A DNA stretch of 64,000 nt from Proteles cristata cristata (GCA_017311185.1 JAESUZ010003164.1:930001-994000), one strand, 5' to 3'. Positions 43,893-56,380 are shown, numbered from the stretch's first letter. The notes: a model not told the origin generated them from the letters alone. Numbers and translations are program-made.

Positions 43893-46800
43893 AAAGCAAA
43901 GGTTAGGATAAAACAAAGTTACAGTTTTTGGAAAGGTCTTTTTAAGACCTATTCAATATTCACTCCACTTCTGAGAACACTTATGTTCTCCTTGTGTCCT
44001 GCGATATGGCCCCTGGGTTACATTTAGGGTGTGGAGATTTGGGTGAGTCTGGGAAAACAGAGCCATTCCTTCTGAGGACTCCTCATTCTCCCCAGTGCTG
44101 CTTAATGGATGACTGAGTCCACAACACAAGCAGCTTGTGGTCCTCTCTACCCCTCCCAATATGACTTAGCACTTTCCTTGCCTTTCAAAAGCACTCCCCC
44201 ATATCTTGCCAAGTTGGGGACTCCACCTCCTCTAGAGGGCCAAGATTTCTATACAGAACAAAAATGAAGCCTCAGATTTAAGATTGCTTATGTTTTCTGC
44301 CAGGCAAGCATCCATACAGCAAGGAATTTCAAAGCCTGGATTCTGCCTTGAAATAGAACAAGGGAAAAGAAATGGTAGAACAAATACGATGTCTTAAATT
44401 ATCTGCTGCAAGACAAAGTCCAAGAGCTTTTTGTGAATTCAAGGTGGTGGCCGGGGTGGGGGTTGTAAATGGATATCTCTAATACCCAAGTAAAAATACA
44501 GGTCATGAAAGATGAATTTAAAAACTCTGTTTCAGGAATTGTTTATTGATTAATCATTATGATTTTGAAAGAATGACTTTAATTCCATATGTCTATTCTT
44601 CTCACTGGGAATTTTAGTCTATCAAGTGGTGGGTGTGGGGTAGGACTGCATTCATTGTGATTTGTGAGGGGCTATCTGTGCGTGATTCCCTATAGACTTT
44701 ATCTTGCAGTATAATTTCTCTCCTGGAAGCTTAGTTGCTTTGAGAAATAAATTTGGAACTCAGGTGGAATGTCTGTTAAATAAAACCACAGCAAACCTGA
44801 GGGGGAAAAAAAAAAACACAGAAAGCCTGGGAAAAAACTTTTTCTAATACAGGAATCTACCTTCAATTGGTACAATTTACAACAATGTTATCTGGAGCTT
44901 GACTCAACCTCTAGAAACATATTTTTCATATATGGCATATTTTATCAAATATTTTATTTTAAAGACAAAGAAAATTTCTTTGTGAAAAAAATGATTTTTT
45001 TCTCTGAAATGCAGTAGAAAGCAATTTTTAAAACTAATATAAAATTATTTTTATATAAGATTATTCTTAGCCTAAAAAAGAAATAGTATTTGTAATAAGT
45101 AGTAATAAAATAGATGGATAGGTGCATTTTGTATTAAAAAAGAGTAATATATATTCAAGACCCATGGCCATATCACTGAGCTATGTTCCATGAGTTTGTG
45201 TGAAGTATAATTTCCTAAAATGTTGACCACATATAGTTTCTTGAGAAAAAAAAAAAACCCAAGACATATAGTCACTAAACAGACAATTAGATAACCTGAT
45301 TTTAAGGACAATTACACATATAGTATGTTTGCACATGTTTACCAAACGTTTTCAAAATGCTTTGGAACTCAAACATACTGTAAGAATTAGAGCCACTCTC
45401 AAATATGTCAAGGGTTCTATAGTTTCTAGTAATAACCTGGATCACAAACCGTTACTACATCTGTTCTGAATATGTATTTGCTGGTGAGCACTGTAAGAAC
45501 GTAGAGCCTAACTAAAAGGACCAGATCAACTTAACTTGTATTTTAATGTTCCATGTGTTTAATGTAATCCATATTTAAACATTTTGCTGAATCTTCATAC
45601 TTTTTCACTGAAGTTCCTGTCTGCTATCAAAGAGAAAAGGTGAGGGAGAATCCTTTTTTATTACTATTGTTTGTTACATTTAGCTAACAGTTGTAGTTTG
45701 ATAAAGAATAAGGAGTCTTCACAGGTGAGAAGGATCTCAGATGTGGGCTCTTTCCTTGGCATTATAAACTTTATTGCTGCTTCTGAAATGGACTCTTAAC
45801 ATGTTATAGACATAACTATTTCACTACATGACTTATAGGAATCTTGGCTGTCTTCAGGGTTGTATTTGGCAGGGATGTCTGCTTATTAAAGTACTAAAAT
45901 CCTTGAGTGCCCTTAGAATTATCCCAGAATTCCCTCCCCCACCATCTCTGTCTCCCTCGGCCTCCCCATGATCTGGCAAATACTCCAGTTCTATTACTGT
46001 GTCTATTCTGATTATTTGTTGTCCATCCCATCTAGTTGTTAAATATTGTTCATATTGTCTAAATTCTCTTAATTATTCTTGTTATTCTATGCTTGGCAAT
46101 AGTAAGCTAGATCTGATGGTAGGGTTATCAGAATATCCTTTGCTGGGTGAGCCATTCCTCATTATGCAGTAAACCTTTTAATTCAAGCAGTGCATTACTT
46201 TGGAGACCCTACTAACATTATCAGCAGGGCACACAGGAATTGAAAATTAGGTCATACACCCAGTGTCCTTCTACCCTTAGATTCTCATAATGACCCATGC
46301 AGCTGGCCCTTCTTCTCTGTTATGCAATGTGTGTGTCTTCTTCCCATCCCGTCCCTTCCCACTCCCCACATATACCTCACACTCACATTGAGTTTCCTCA
46401 TTCAACTTGTCTCTCCTGGGATATCCAATGTTCACACAAATTCCTCCCATCCTTTACACTTACTCTTTCCATCCATTTGGTTCCATATTCTCATCCTTAG
46501 AACGCTGCTTTTGACATTTGGAGGCATTGATTACCTAAACTTCACAGGTGTTGGGATCATTACTACTACCTTGAGAAGGAAAGACTTGTCTCTGGTAAAC
46601 TGGGTCTTAACTCTAACCTTCTGGAGGCAGGGTCCTCACCCGCCTTTTGTTAAACCCACAGTACACTCTCAGTCAGTGAGTCCTGCAGACTTGGAGAAGC
46701 TTGCTGACTCATAAGACGCTGGCTGAACCTTGGTGGGGCCACCATTACTCATGTCTCCTTCCCATCTGTGCAGTCCTTTCCGGGAGAATGAGCATTTTCC

Positions 46801-47279
46801 AAAATGGTATTTATACAGTGCAAGTGAAGCAGAGGTTTTTACACCATTATTTAGCGAGTTAAGAGACTGTTCACATTGCCTGCCTGCATGGGGGCAAAGA
46901 AGAAGGAATAAATCAGTCTGCTTTAATTTTTCGGAATGGCTGGATTGGGTCCCAGATCATCAAGTTCTTATGGCACCTTTGCTTTGCTTTGGCTCTGGAG
47001 TCACTGCTGGGGAATATTCTCGATCCCAATTATACTCACCCTTGTCTTGAGTCCTCTTGTGTTCAATAAGGAGAAACATTACTCAATGGCGTATTACTCT
47101 TAAAAAAGTTTCAAACACCATGAATATTAGACTCTATTTCTTCTAGCACAACCCATTAGCCACATCTCACTGCTTGATACTTCATACCTAAAATATTTAA
47201 AATCTACTCACTAGTTGCTCATTCTAATTCAAATAAGAATCCATCATGCCAAGCAAAATTTATCTCAGCTTGAGGGTCT
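43893..47279. other. Unique AT-rich DNA, 3.4 kb
   Basis: No repeat family recognised. A runs at 44806-44816 and 45246-45257. Open frames at 46297-46714 and 46730-47050 (up to 130 codons) have no domain, and two overlap in different frames. 44500-44620 is AT-rich complex sequence that could be conserved. Confidence 0.45.
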
Positions 47280-47297
47280 TTGTGTGTGTGTGTGTGT
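47280..47297. repeat. (GT)9 microsatellite
   Basis: About nine GT units. Confidence 0.9.
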
Positions 47298-48440
47298 AAG
47301 AGCCTGAATATTTTTCATCAGCCTATATTCTACAAGGATATTTATGTGTTATACTGTTCTTAGTCTGATACTAAGAAAAATCACCAAGATAAACAGGTTT
47401 GCTAAAAATGACCCAAACCCCTTGAAGGAAAAACAGTAGCCAAGTGTGTGGAGGTGGAAATGGCAAACAAACATGTTGCTGGTTTTCAGAAGTATTAAGA
47501 CTATCTACTATGTCAACAACATTTCTGCCACTAGTCAAAACCAGCTGAAATCAGCTGGTCGAGAATAAAGGCTATGAGGGATGGCTGCCCCTGAGATGAG
47601 AAGAGATGGCTCTCTCAACATGGCAGAGCTTGTTTTGGAAAAGGTTTGACAATTAGGGGAGAGAGCCAGTAGGGAGTTGCATGCCACAATAAGGTTCATG
47701 TTTGCAAACAAAGCATAAACCATTCCACTGATGAGTGCTGCTTTGTCCTAGACATGTCTCAAGAAGGCATTAGTCACACATATGGCATTTATACAAGTGA
47801 ACCACCAAATTACTCACTAGAACACCATGTCCACACCTTGACTGGCAATGCTATGGGGCATCAATACATTCGATTCTCTACTCTTCTTGCAGTTGTTCTG
47901 GGAGTGCATGAGAGAGCAATAAAAGGACTCTGGGCATGGTGGACTGAGGGGAATGTCTTAAGAATGTTCTGGCCAGTGGTGCATTAGCCTACATGAAGAA
48001 GTAGGGGGTCAAATGACTAACTAGAGGAAGTAGAGAGTGCTCTCCCAGGAAAGTATTCCCCTAAGCTATGTTTACTCAGAAAACAGGTCATTATTGTCAC
48101 CATTTATTTCTTCTTGGCCTCAAATATCCATCAAAGCTCATGATCCAGGTTAATCTAATTGCCTCATAGAGAATGTCATCATCATTTCAAGGCAGACAGA
48201 ATATAATTTGATCAAAAGTATAATAAAGGCCTGCATTTGATTAAATGTATCTTTAAGGTCTGATAATTAAAATGGAAAAGATGTGATTCAATTGTACTTA
48301 GGTTTCAACCCTGTAGAATGCTATCATCAGTATGACCTGGCCATTTATAGGTCCAATCTTTTACATTATATAGTAGTTACCTTTAGCCTCCCTCAAACTT
48401 CTTTAACTATAATAATTAAGAATATTTTGTGAAACCTTTA
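47298..48440. other. Unique DNA
   Basis: A 77-codon frame at 47754-47987 has no domain. 48140-48300 is complex AT-rich sequence (TTAATCTAATTGCC, TTTGATTAAATG), a candidate conserved block by texture only. Confidence 0.45.
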
Positions 48441-48470
48441 TGTGTGTGTGGGTGTGTGGGTGGGTGGGTG
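48441..48470 (+). repeat. GT/GGGT simple repeat with G4 motif
   Basis: TGTGTGTGTG leads into GGGTGTGTGGGTGGGTGGG (48450-48468), four G3 runs with loops of 5, 1 and 1. It is followed by GCGCCCGC, unusually CpG-rich for this window. Confidence 0.85.
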
Positions 48471-50181
48471 CGCCCGCACACAGGCACATCCCTGGCTTTA
48501 AATCCAATTATTGACCAGTACTGTTCTGTTGTACAGTACTAGGGCAATAGGTTTTTCAAGAAAATAAGCAAATGATAAACTCTATTTTAGTACATATTGG
48601 ACACTCTCTTAAAAAGCAAAATGACTTCTTCTATGTAAAGACAGAATAGTACACCCACCCAATTTGACTTTATTATATAGGTAATTCTCAACATCACTGC
48701 AATAGCCAGTTCCCAAGACATTTCCTTCAAATGATCCATAAGGTCACCAGTACCACAGTACAGTCCAAATGTAAACCTTGCAGACCTTTTCATGGCTGTT
48801 CATAAATACACTATTTCCTTTTTAGCTAGACGTGTCACTAACAAAGCATTTTGTTACAACATTTATGGGGTGGTCATCAAAGCTAAGTTCTATTTCTTCA
48901 TACTAAAGATGTTTGTAATAATACAAAAACAACTACTCAGATTTATTAAGCACAGCTATAAATCTTTCTCCTGAAATGGTAACTCTGCTAGTCTGCACAA
49001 GTCTCTGCGGTGAGCACAGTGCTAACTATGCCATAGATTGAGTTTAGCCTGCAGGTAGGCGGCTACTGAGAAACATCACAGTCTGGAGGACACAGCGAAA
49101 ATTATCTACTCCCCTATCCTGCTCTGTTGTCTTAGAGGACCTTAACCAAGTTATCTGGCCTTTCATTTGCATTTCAGTGTCTTTCTACAACAATGGAAAA
49201 CTTTACACATCTTTTCTCTTTGTAGGGATCATTCAAATATCACCTTAATATCTTCCTATTATGTACATTCTCTTTATTATTGGTTTTCTACTTACTATCC
49301 CTTATGATGTAACCATCCAACATTCCTGGTTAACTGTGTGATTACATCAGAGTCCGAGGAGATATTTATTTAAGCAGGAAGGTAACTTGGAATATAAGGG
49401 AATTGTAAAAACTGATAATTCTCCTTCATTTCTCATTCTTCATTGAAAATTTATCCACCACAATCTTTGTTTTCTTAGTCACCTTTTTTCCTTCATATCT
49501 GCTCCATCCCCCTTCCCCAGTCTTCTTTTATGTAGTCCACATTGGTTCTTAACATTCCAAATTTTCTAAATAAAAGAAAGGGCCCCATCTCACTGAGTTC
49601 TAGTACATGTCAGATGCTTTATTCATCCAACAAGTATGTAATCAATAACAAAGTGGAAGGACTGTCAGACAAAAACAGGACAATGTTGGGAGAGAGTTTC
49701 AAAGAGATAAATTTTGACTCAACATATGTTTTCTTCCCATGCACACTCGCACAGTCATTTGGATGGGGGACTTGTAGGAGGAGAGCACTGCACTACTAGA
49801 AGAAGAAAAAGAAGGGAATTTGGGTTACCACCATGACCGATGTGCATCCACCCCAGGTACATTCTCAGTAGCAGAATCACTGAGGTGTCCAGTGAGTTGT
49901 CAGAATAGGCCTGATAAAAGCAAGAGGTGATACCAGTATGCCCAGTTCAGTTATTGGGAAGGAGATTTGACAAAGAGGAATCAAGGTGGCAGGCTATGAT
50001 ATGAAGTCAGATTTTAGTGTTTCAGAACATTATCCTGTCTTTAGCAGCCTCCTAATCAGTGGTAGATAGGCACCATCACCACCACCATTTTCTGTAAAAG
50101 GGACTGCCTAGAAATGGACATAGTATTAGCTCCAGCATACTTGGGCTGTGGCAGTGTCCTAGTATAAGGAAGAAACTGGGC
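48471..50181. other. Unique AT-rich DNA, 1.7 kb
   Basis: No confident repeat. An 85-codon frame at 49542-49799 has no domain. Confidence 0.5.
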
Positions 50182-50305
50182 AAGAAAAGAAAAAAGAAAG
50201 GAAAGGAAAGGGAAGGAAAGAGAAGGGAAGGGAAGGGAGGGGAAGAAAAAGAAAAGGAAAGGAAGGAAAGGAAAGGAAAGGAAAGGAAAGAAAAGAAAAG
50301 AAAAG

Positions 50306-50336
<31 letters not shown>

Positions 50337-50354
50337 GAAAAGAAAAGAGAAAAA
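50182..50354 (+). repeat. 173-base uninterrupted homopurine tract (GGAAA/GAAAA)n
   Basis: Pure A/G from 50182 to 50354. The left half is irregular GGAAA/GGGAA; the right half is a regular GAAAA array (about 13 units). The long Phe/Leu/Ser minus-strand frame (50056-50496) is this tract translated and is not a gene. Confidence 0.97.
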
Positions 50355-50429
50355 TGGGCAGTATTACCATGCAGACTACTGAGAAAAGAAAAAGAAAGAA
50401 AAAACAGCCCTCAACATCCAGAAAGTGGC

Positions 50430-50960
50430 CTTGCATGAACGGCTGGGCCATGTTATTCTCCTGTTGGATATAAACAACCTCAAGAAATACCAACATCAGA
50501 CAAGGTTACTCAGAGACCGTAATAAAATGAGACAAACAAGACTACTTCATAAATATTGTTTAAGCACAGATAAAACCAAGGTCACCATATCACCCATAAA
50601 CCACCAAACACTCCATCTCTTGGCACAAATGAGTGACTGCTACTTCTTTCCAAGCCTGCCCTCTCTATAGATAAGATTTACTGATCCCCAATCATAGAAT
50701 TGCCCCTGATTTCTGACAGCACCCAATCTAGGGTAAACTCCTGCTTTCTCAGACCCTCCTTCATATCAACCGAATCCTGTAAGTGGGTCTTTGTAACACC
50801 CTCTACTGAGATACCCTATGGTTTCCCTCTCTCGCCAACACAAGTAATAAACCCAACTGTTGGATTACAAGTATGTTCCTGGTGGTCTTTGGCTGGAGGG
50901 CATGGATACCATAGGTGGGATTCAAGACCCAGTTCTAAGGAGCCCAGTTCTAAGGAATGG
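50430..50960 (+). mobile_element. Probable ERV1-type solo LTR fossil
   Basis: The right part reads AAGTGGGTCTTTGTAACACC, GGTTTCCCTCTCTCG, AGTAATAAACCCAACTG (polyadenylation signal) and TGGTGGTCTTTGGCTGGAGG GCATGG, the U3-R-U5 style of mammalian ERV1 LTRs. No coding part is attached. The left limit and family are uncertain. Confidence 0.5.
50928..50957. repeat. 15-bp tandem duplication
   Basis: CCCAGTTCTAAGGAG at 50928-50942 is followed by CCCAGTTCTAAGGAA at 50943-50957. Confidence 0.9.
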
Positions 50961-51124
50961 ACCAACAATTAGCAGATGAACATTTATTAAAACTGTAACA
51001 AGTTAGGAGCCACACAGCGGCTTTTCCCAGGGCCGAGAAGCTTGTAACTAGTTCTCACCACAACCTAATTCCAAACCACACCAGGAAGTAGGGCTGATGT
51101 CACAGTTCCAGCTGAAAGTGGGCT

Positions 51125-51330
51125 CCTTTTTTTTTTTTTTTTCATGTTTATTACTTTTGAGAGAAAGAAACAGAGGGAGAGGGAAGAGAGAGAGGAAGAT
51201 AGAACCCCAAGCAGAATCCGAATCCTGGGCTGTCAGCACAGAGCCTGATGAGGAGCTCCAACCCATGAACTGTGAGATCATGCCCTTAGCCAAAGTCATA
51301 TACTCAACCGCCAGAGCCACCCAGGTGCCC
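51125..51330 (-). mobile_element. CAN SINE, minus strand
   Basis: T18 tail, CATGTTTATTACTTTTGAGA, GGGCTGTCAGCACAGAGCCT G, AACTGTGAGATCATGCCCTT, AGCCACCCAGGTGCCC. Exact 13-bp TSD CTGAAAGTGGGCT (51112-51124, 51331-51343). Confidence 0.96.
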
Positions 51331-51663
51331 CTGAAAGTGGGCTGTTTAAGATGACAAGTAACACTTGTCCCACTTACAGTAGGGAATTAGGGAAAGAAGA
51401 GCAAATAGAGAAGAAAGCACCAATTAGTGAACTGAGCTGTTTTCATAATGCTGTTAAAGCCTTGATATATTATAAGCCACGATCTTTGTTATCAGAATTG
51501 TCAAATCTGTCAATCACCCAGAGACACATTAAAGAAAACTAAAAGCAATAATAATACAGTTGCTAGAATATAAGGAAATCTTAAGAAAGTCTAGCTTTCA
51601 GGCCATTTATACCATCTCCTTTTTGTTTAACTTATTCCCTCTCTCTCTCTTTTACCTGCACAT

Positions 51664-51664
<1 letters not shown>

Positions 51665-51705
<41 letters not shown>
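51665..51705. repeat. (CA)20 microsatellite
   Basis: About twenty uninterrupted CA units. Confidence 0.96.
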
Positions 51706-51707
<2 letters not shown>

Positions 51708-51801
51708 CTTATCAATATATTTTTATGTTTTTCCTTTTTCAAGCTTTTTATACTTGTTCCCAAGGCTAGATGTTCTAGCATGTTTTATCCTTTGCTTAAA
51801 G

Positions 51802-51995
51802 TAGTGGTTCTTGACATCAGCTACACATTAAAATCCTCTGGAAAATATTTTTAAAAAGTCCAGTGTCCAGGACATACCCCAGACCAGGTGAATTAGAATC
51901 TCTAGAGTAAGACTCTGATATCATATTTGGTTTTTGTTTGTTTTTTTGTCTTTTTCCTTATGTGCAGGTGATTCTGATGTACAACCGAGATGGAG
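51802..51995 (+). mobile_element. MER3-like hAT-Charlie fossil
   Basis: AGTAGTGGTTCTTGACATCA GCTACACATTAAAATCCTCT, CCCAGACCAGGTGAATTAGA ATCTCTAGAG, and CAGGTGATTCTGATGTACAA C at the end give the palindromic layout of MER3/MER5-type elements. A T-rich insertion lies at 51925-51960. Confidence 0.65.
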
Positions 51996-52130
51996 ACCCA
52001 CCTGGCTTAGAGTTTCTTCCTCAGCTTTGACAAGAGACTCATTGTTTAACTGGTGAATTCTTTTGCAAATAATAGGCCATTCCTTCAGGCTATGTTCTTC
52101 CAGTTCTTAACCTGCCTACAGATCCTACCT

Positions 52131-52153
52131 GGGAGCAGGGGTGGGGGCGGGGG
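52131..52153 (+). other. G-quadruplex motif
   Basis: G runs at 52131-52133, 52138-52141, 52143-52147 and 52149-52153 with loops of 4, 1 and 1. Confidence 0.85.
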
Positions 52154-53467
52154 TTAATCTGAGAGTTCCAAGATAGGCTTAGTCACCGGTATTGACTATA
52201 AAAAAAAATGGAAATTTGAATAAAGAAGTAAAAGAATAATGGAGCTCTTTCACAAGTGCACAGGGGTAATATTTAAAATCATTAAGAACAAGTTGACACC
52301 AGCCAGTCAATATGTGCGATGGCAACTGTGCTGGGGTGGAGGTGGGGGATCAGAGAGATCTCCAACTGTGCTGGATGAAAAGTGAGGCCCTGAGGATCCT
52401 AAGAAGGTGTCTAGGAAGCCAGGGCACTGAAGGGTCATTTGGGGAATTTAAAATAGTGAATATAAACCAGTAAACAAGCATTTTAATGTCTCACAACAGG
52501 TACAGGCATTCCTGAAAGTACCACTGGAATATCAGCCCACCACAAGCTTGTAGCTAGGGTAGCTATCATTCTTATATTGCAGTTATATTCTTGCATATGT
52601 TCTCTTTGAGAATGCATAACATGTGTTCTACAAATGCCTGATAAATTAATGAATGAAGGAACTTTGTCTAATGTAGAGAGCCCTTTAATTCTTCCTTGCA
52701 ATCTAAAACTAATTTCCTCTTTTAGACCACAGCTACCATTGCAGTGCCTTTATAACTGTAAACACTGTGATGTCTCATAATTGCATTTTTCAGTATTAAG
52801 TATACTGTGCACTTACCATGGTGTTAGATATTACAAATCATAGAAGGAAGTATAAACTGAGATTTCTGGGTGCCAGATGCTGTGGACACCCATGACTCCA
52901 TGTTAGACCCTGGTGCCGTTTCACCCCATGGTGTTACCAGGCCCTGTTAAATCAGCACCCAGGGAGGCATCTACAATGAGAGTATCTCAGGTCCTATGGC
53001 TTGCTATTGGGGGAGGTCATTTTGGCACACAAAGACTTTTCCATTACCCTATTCCTCATAAAAAACAAATAACTTCTTACTCATAGGCATAAGGGATAAA
53101 ATTTCCTGATCTACATATTCCTTGATGTATATTATTGTAAGAGATGCCTCTTGGTCCAGTTACTTAAAATTACAGTGGAAGCTAAGGTCAAAACATTTAA
53201 ACATCCTAAATCCAGTATGTCACTGATTCTCATTATTTTTCACATCTCCTTCTTAAAGAAAATTAAACCACAAACCACCAATAGGTAATAAAGCAGAAAG
53301 TAAAACTGTATTTTATTCCCTAGACAGAGCCCATAGTGGAAAGTGAACAAACATTTTAGCATTTTAAAAAATCTTACAGTGGTTTGTTGACTCCTAAAAT
53401 GTCCCAATTCTAAAGAATCCAGATAAATACAATTCTTTATATTTTGAAATATAAGTGTATATATTCA
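52154..53467. other. Unique AT-rich DNA
   Basis: G-rich GGGGTGGAGGTGGGGG at 52334-52349. 52620-52660 ends like a faint L2/MIR terminus (TAAATTAATGAATGAAGG). Nothing else recognised. Confidence 0.45.
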
Positions 53468-53477
53468 ATTTGGTTTA

Positions 53478-53652
53478 TTTTTTAAGTTTATCTATTTTGA
53501 GAGAAAGAGAGGGAAAGAGAGAATCTCAACCAGTCACCATGCTGTCAGCACAGAGCCCAATGCAGGGCTTGATCCTACATACCATAAGATCATGATGTGA
53601 TCCTAAATCAAGAGCTGGATGCTTAACTGACTGAGCCACCTAGGCACTTCTG
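53478..53652 (-). mobile_element. CAN SINE, diverged shorter copy, minus strand
   Basis: AAGTTTATCTATTTTGAGAG, CACCATGCTGTCAGCACAGA GCCCAATGCAGGGC, ATAAGATCATGATGTGATCC, CTGACTGAGCCACCTAGGCA. TSD ATTTGGTTTA (53468-53477) and ATTTGTTTTA (53653-53662), one mismatch. Confidence 0.92.
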
Positions 53653-53933
53653 ATTTGTTTTAAATATTTTATATCCCCACAATGATTCAATTGATACATG
53701 CATTTAAATCAGTCTTTAGAATTAATAATTATTATACTTATTACCATGAAATATCCACCCAAATGTGCTCTTATGGACATGCAGTCTCATAAACAAATGT
53801 GTCCCTTGACTATGACTCTAACTTTAAGGGCTACCTTCCTGGTCTTTCTCTAAAGAGAATGTATGGTACTTCCATAAATACAGTGATTATCTTGACTTTT
53901 GGTACAACACACCATCGGAGCCCTGTGACTTTA

Positions 53934-54160
53934 TTTATTTATTTATTTTAATGTTTTATTTTATTTTTGAGAGAGAGAGAGGGAGACAGCATGAGCAGGG
54001 AAGGGTCAGAGAAAGGGAGTCACGGAATCCGAAGACAGGCTCCAGGCTCTGAGCTTGCTGTCAGCACAGAGCCTGATGTGGGGCAGGAACTCACGAACCG
54101 TGAGATCATGACCTGAGCCCAAGTCGGCTGCTCAACTGACTGAGCCACCCAGGTGTTCTT
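53934..54160 (-). mobile_element. CAN SINE, long feline type, minus strand
   Basis: Full copy. TSD GAGCCCTGTGACTTTA (53918-53933) and GAGCCTTGTTACTTTA (54161-54176), two mismatches. CGGAATCCG, CACGAACCGTG and AAGTCGG keep several CpGs, so it is fairly young. Confidence 0.96.
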
Positions 54161-54373
54161 GAGCCTTGTTACTTTAATGCCAACCTGGCTACAGGTTTTC
54201 TCCTCTCTTCATCTTAGAATGTTTCTTTGCTACAGCAGTATTGATAATTTTCACAATTAGTTAATATTTCATACAGATCCATAAAGATAAATACCGGTAT
54301 ATCCTATTAATGACCAAAATGAATTATTCCATTTTCCACACATAGGAAAACCCATTTTCATGTTGATGTTAGA

Positions 54374-54903
54374 AAACAAATATCATATGACTTGACTCAT
54401 AGGAGAACTTTAAGATACAAAACAGATGAACATAAGGGAAGGGAAGCAAAAATAATATGAAAACAGGGAGGGGGACAAAAACATAAGAGACTCTTAAATA
54501 TAGGGAATAGAGGGTTACTGGAGGGTTATGGGAGGGGGGATGGGCTAAATGGCTAAGGGTATTAAGAAATGTACTCCTATGTTTTATTTATTTTTGTAAT
54601 GTTTTTATTTATTTCTGAGAGAGAGAGAAAGAGACAGCATGAGCAGGGGAGTGTCAGAGAGAGAGGCAGACACAGAATCTAAAGCAGGCTCCAGGCTCTG
54701 AGCTGTCAGCACAGAGCCTGATGCAGGGCTCGAACCCATGAACTGTGAGATCATGACCTGAACCAAAGTCAGACGCTTAACCCACTGAGCCACTCAGGCA
54801 CCTCAAGAAATCTACTCTTAAAATCATTGTTGGATTATATTCTAACTAATGTGGATGTAAATTTAAAAAATAATAATTAAAAATTTTTTAAAAAGGAAAA
54901 AAA
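54374..54903 (+). mobile_element. Carnivore L1 3' UTR, split by a SINE
   Basis: CAAATATCATATGACTTGAC TCATAGGAGAAC, ACAGATGAACATAAGGGAAG GGAAGC, CATAAGAGACTCTTAAATAT, then after the SINE TCTACTCTTAAAATCATTGT and an A-rich tail. 5' truncated; a different, older subfamily than the copies at 2258 and 33547. Confidence 0.85.
54579..54804 (-). mobile_element. CAN SINE, long feline type, minus strand
   Basis: Inserted in the L1 above. TSD AAGAAATGTACTCCT (54564-54578) and AAGAAATCTACTCTT (54805-54819), two mismatches. CAGGGCTCGAACCCATGAAC and CAGACGCTTAACCCACTGAG mark the head. Confidence 0.95.
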
Positions 54904-56059
54904 TTAAACATAACAGCCAAAACAGTAAAAGAAGAAAAAAAAAAAACAGAAAACAGATTGAATGGCCATAATTTAGCCATGTCACCACAGACATTATAGT
55001 GTGCAAGCTCTTATCATTCAAGAGCTTAATTTGATGGTTGGTATTCTTTACATTTAAAATGTCCGTGTAATATTAAGTTTTATTCCAGTTATTTAAATAT
55101 GTACCCAATGTAAGTTTAACATTCTGTTAAGGTCCACCTTCTGAAAATAAGCTGTGAGTAAAAATTCTTTTAATGTATTCCATATTTGGTATCTCTCTAC
55201 TTTTGATTTTTTTGAACACCTGTTTCTAAAGGAGATGGCTGAATGAATTTGCAGCTGGAATAATGCATAAGCATGAAAATATGGTGGGAACTCTTATGAA
55301 GAGATGAAGCTTTGAATGAAAGGCTCAACTAGCACCGAATTGGATGAAGTTGAGAAATAGTAATTCACAGGAGAACTGGCTCCATGCAGAAGGAGAAAAA
55401 TATTTATGTAAAAAGGATGGGAGTAAACCCAAACTGAGTCTTGGCCAGCCCAGGGGCCTGTATTGAGAAACCGGGATGGAATGAGGCACTGGAAGCTGTC
55501 TGCAATGCCAGCTGTAAACACGTCATGTGAGACAAGGGGATTTGCAATTGGAGGCATGTATATAAACTAATACCCAGAAACCTGGGGCATGACTTAGAAT
55601 GAAATGGCGTTAGTAAAGCCCCCAGTCACCAGCTGAGACATCAGTGTTAGGGTTGCAATGAGATACCCCTGCCTAGCACATAAGGCTCCATTTGCCTCTG
55701 GGCACTCAAACATTAAGAACGGCCTGAAGAGTATTTCCAGACCTTCTTGGACACTGACTACTGACTGAGGGGACAGTCAAAAGAAACACATTAGAAAGGA
55801 GAATGGAAAGGATGGTAACAGAAGTAATGCAAAGTCTTAGGACTTACTAAATTGGGGGTTCCATTGATAAATCAGGTCCATTCTAGAGCATATTTGCCCT
55901 TCATCAAGACCAAGTTTTCAAGTGCAAATCAGCCTTCAGTAAAATTAAACTAGACTCAAAATAAATCGTATTTACGAAGATGAATTTTTTTAATTAAAAA
56001 AATTGAATGATAAAACCAGATGCAACACCATGGCAGCTCAGTGCTTGCAGATGTGTTAA
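54904..56059. other. Unique DNA
   Basis: A-rich at its left end (L1 tail). An 87-codon minus frame at 55294-55557 has no domain. Confidence 0.45.
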
Positions 56060-56380
56060 CTCATTAATTTATGTATTGAGCAAACAATTCGTTGAGAAAA
56101 TAACATATGGTAGGCATTGTTCTAAGTATACCATGGGTGCTTACTCTGATGGGGTGGGTACCACAGAATTAGCAAGAAAACTACAAAATGAATCCAGATA
56201 TTGATTGTCATGGGAGGATAACAAAGCAGCGTCACATAACAGAGGGGAAGTGAGCTGACTACTTTAAACAGAGTGATCAGGAAGGGCCTTTCCCAGAAGG
56301 GGTAATTTCCGACTGAGACCTGGGAAGGAGCGAGCAGGGGAGCGGAGCTCACTCTGCTGCTAGGGCCCAAGCAAGCATGT
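56060..56380 (-). mobile_element. L2 3' end, minus strand
   Basis: TTAATTTATGTATTGAGCAA then GGTAGGCATTGTTCTAAGTA, GAGTGATCAGGAAGGGCCTT TCCCAGAAGGGG and GACTGAGACCTGGGAAGGAG CGAGC follow the antisense L2 3' UTR. Confidence 0.7.

Noticed and set aside
50056..50496. 146-codon minus-strand frame rich in Phe, Leu and Ser
   Set aside because: Translation of the complement of the homopurine tract; low-complexity artefact.
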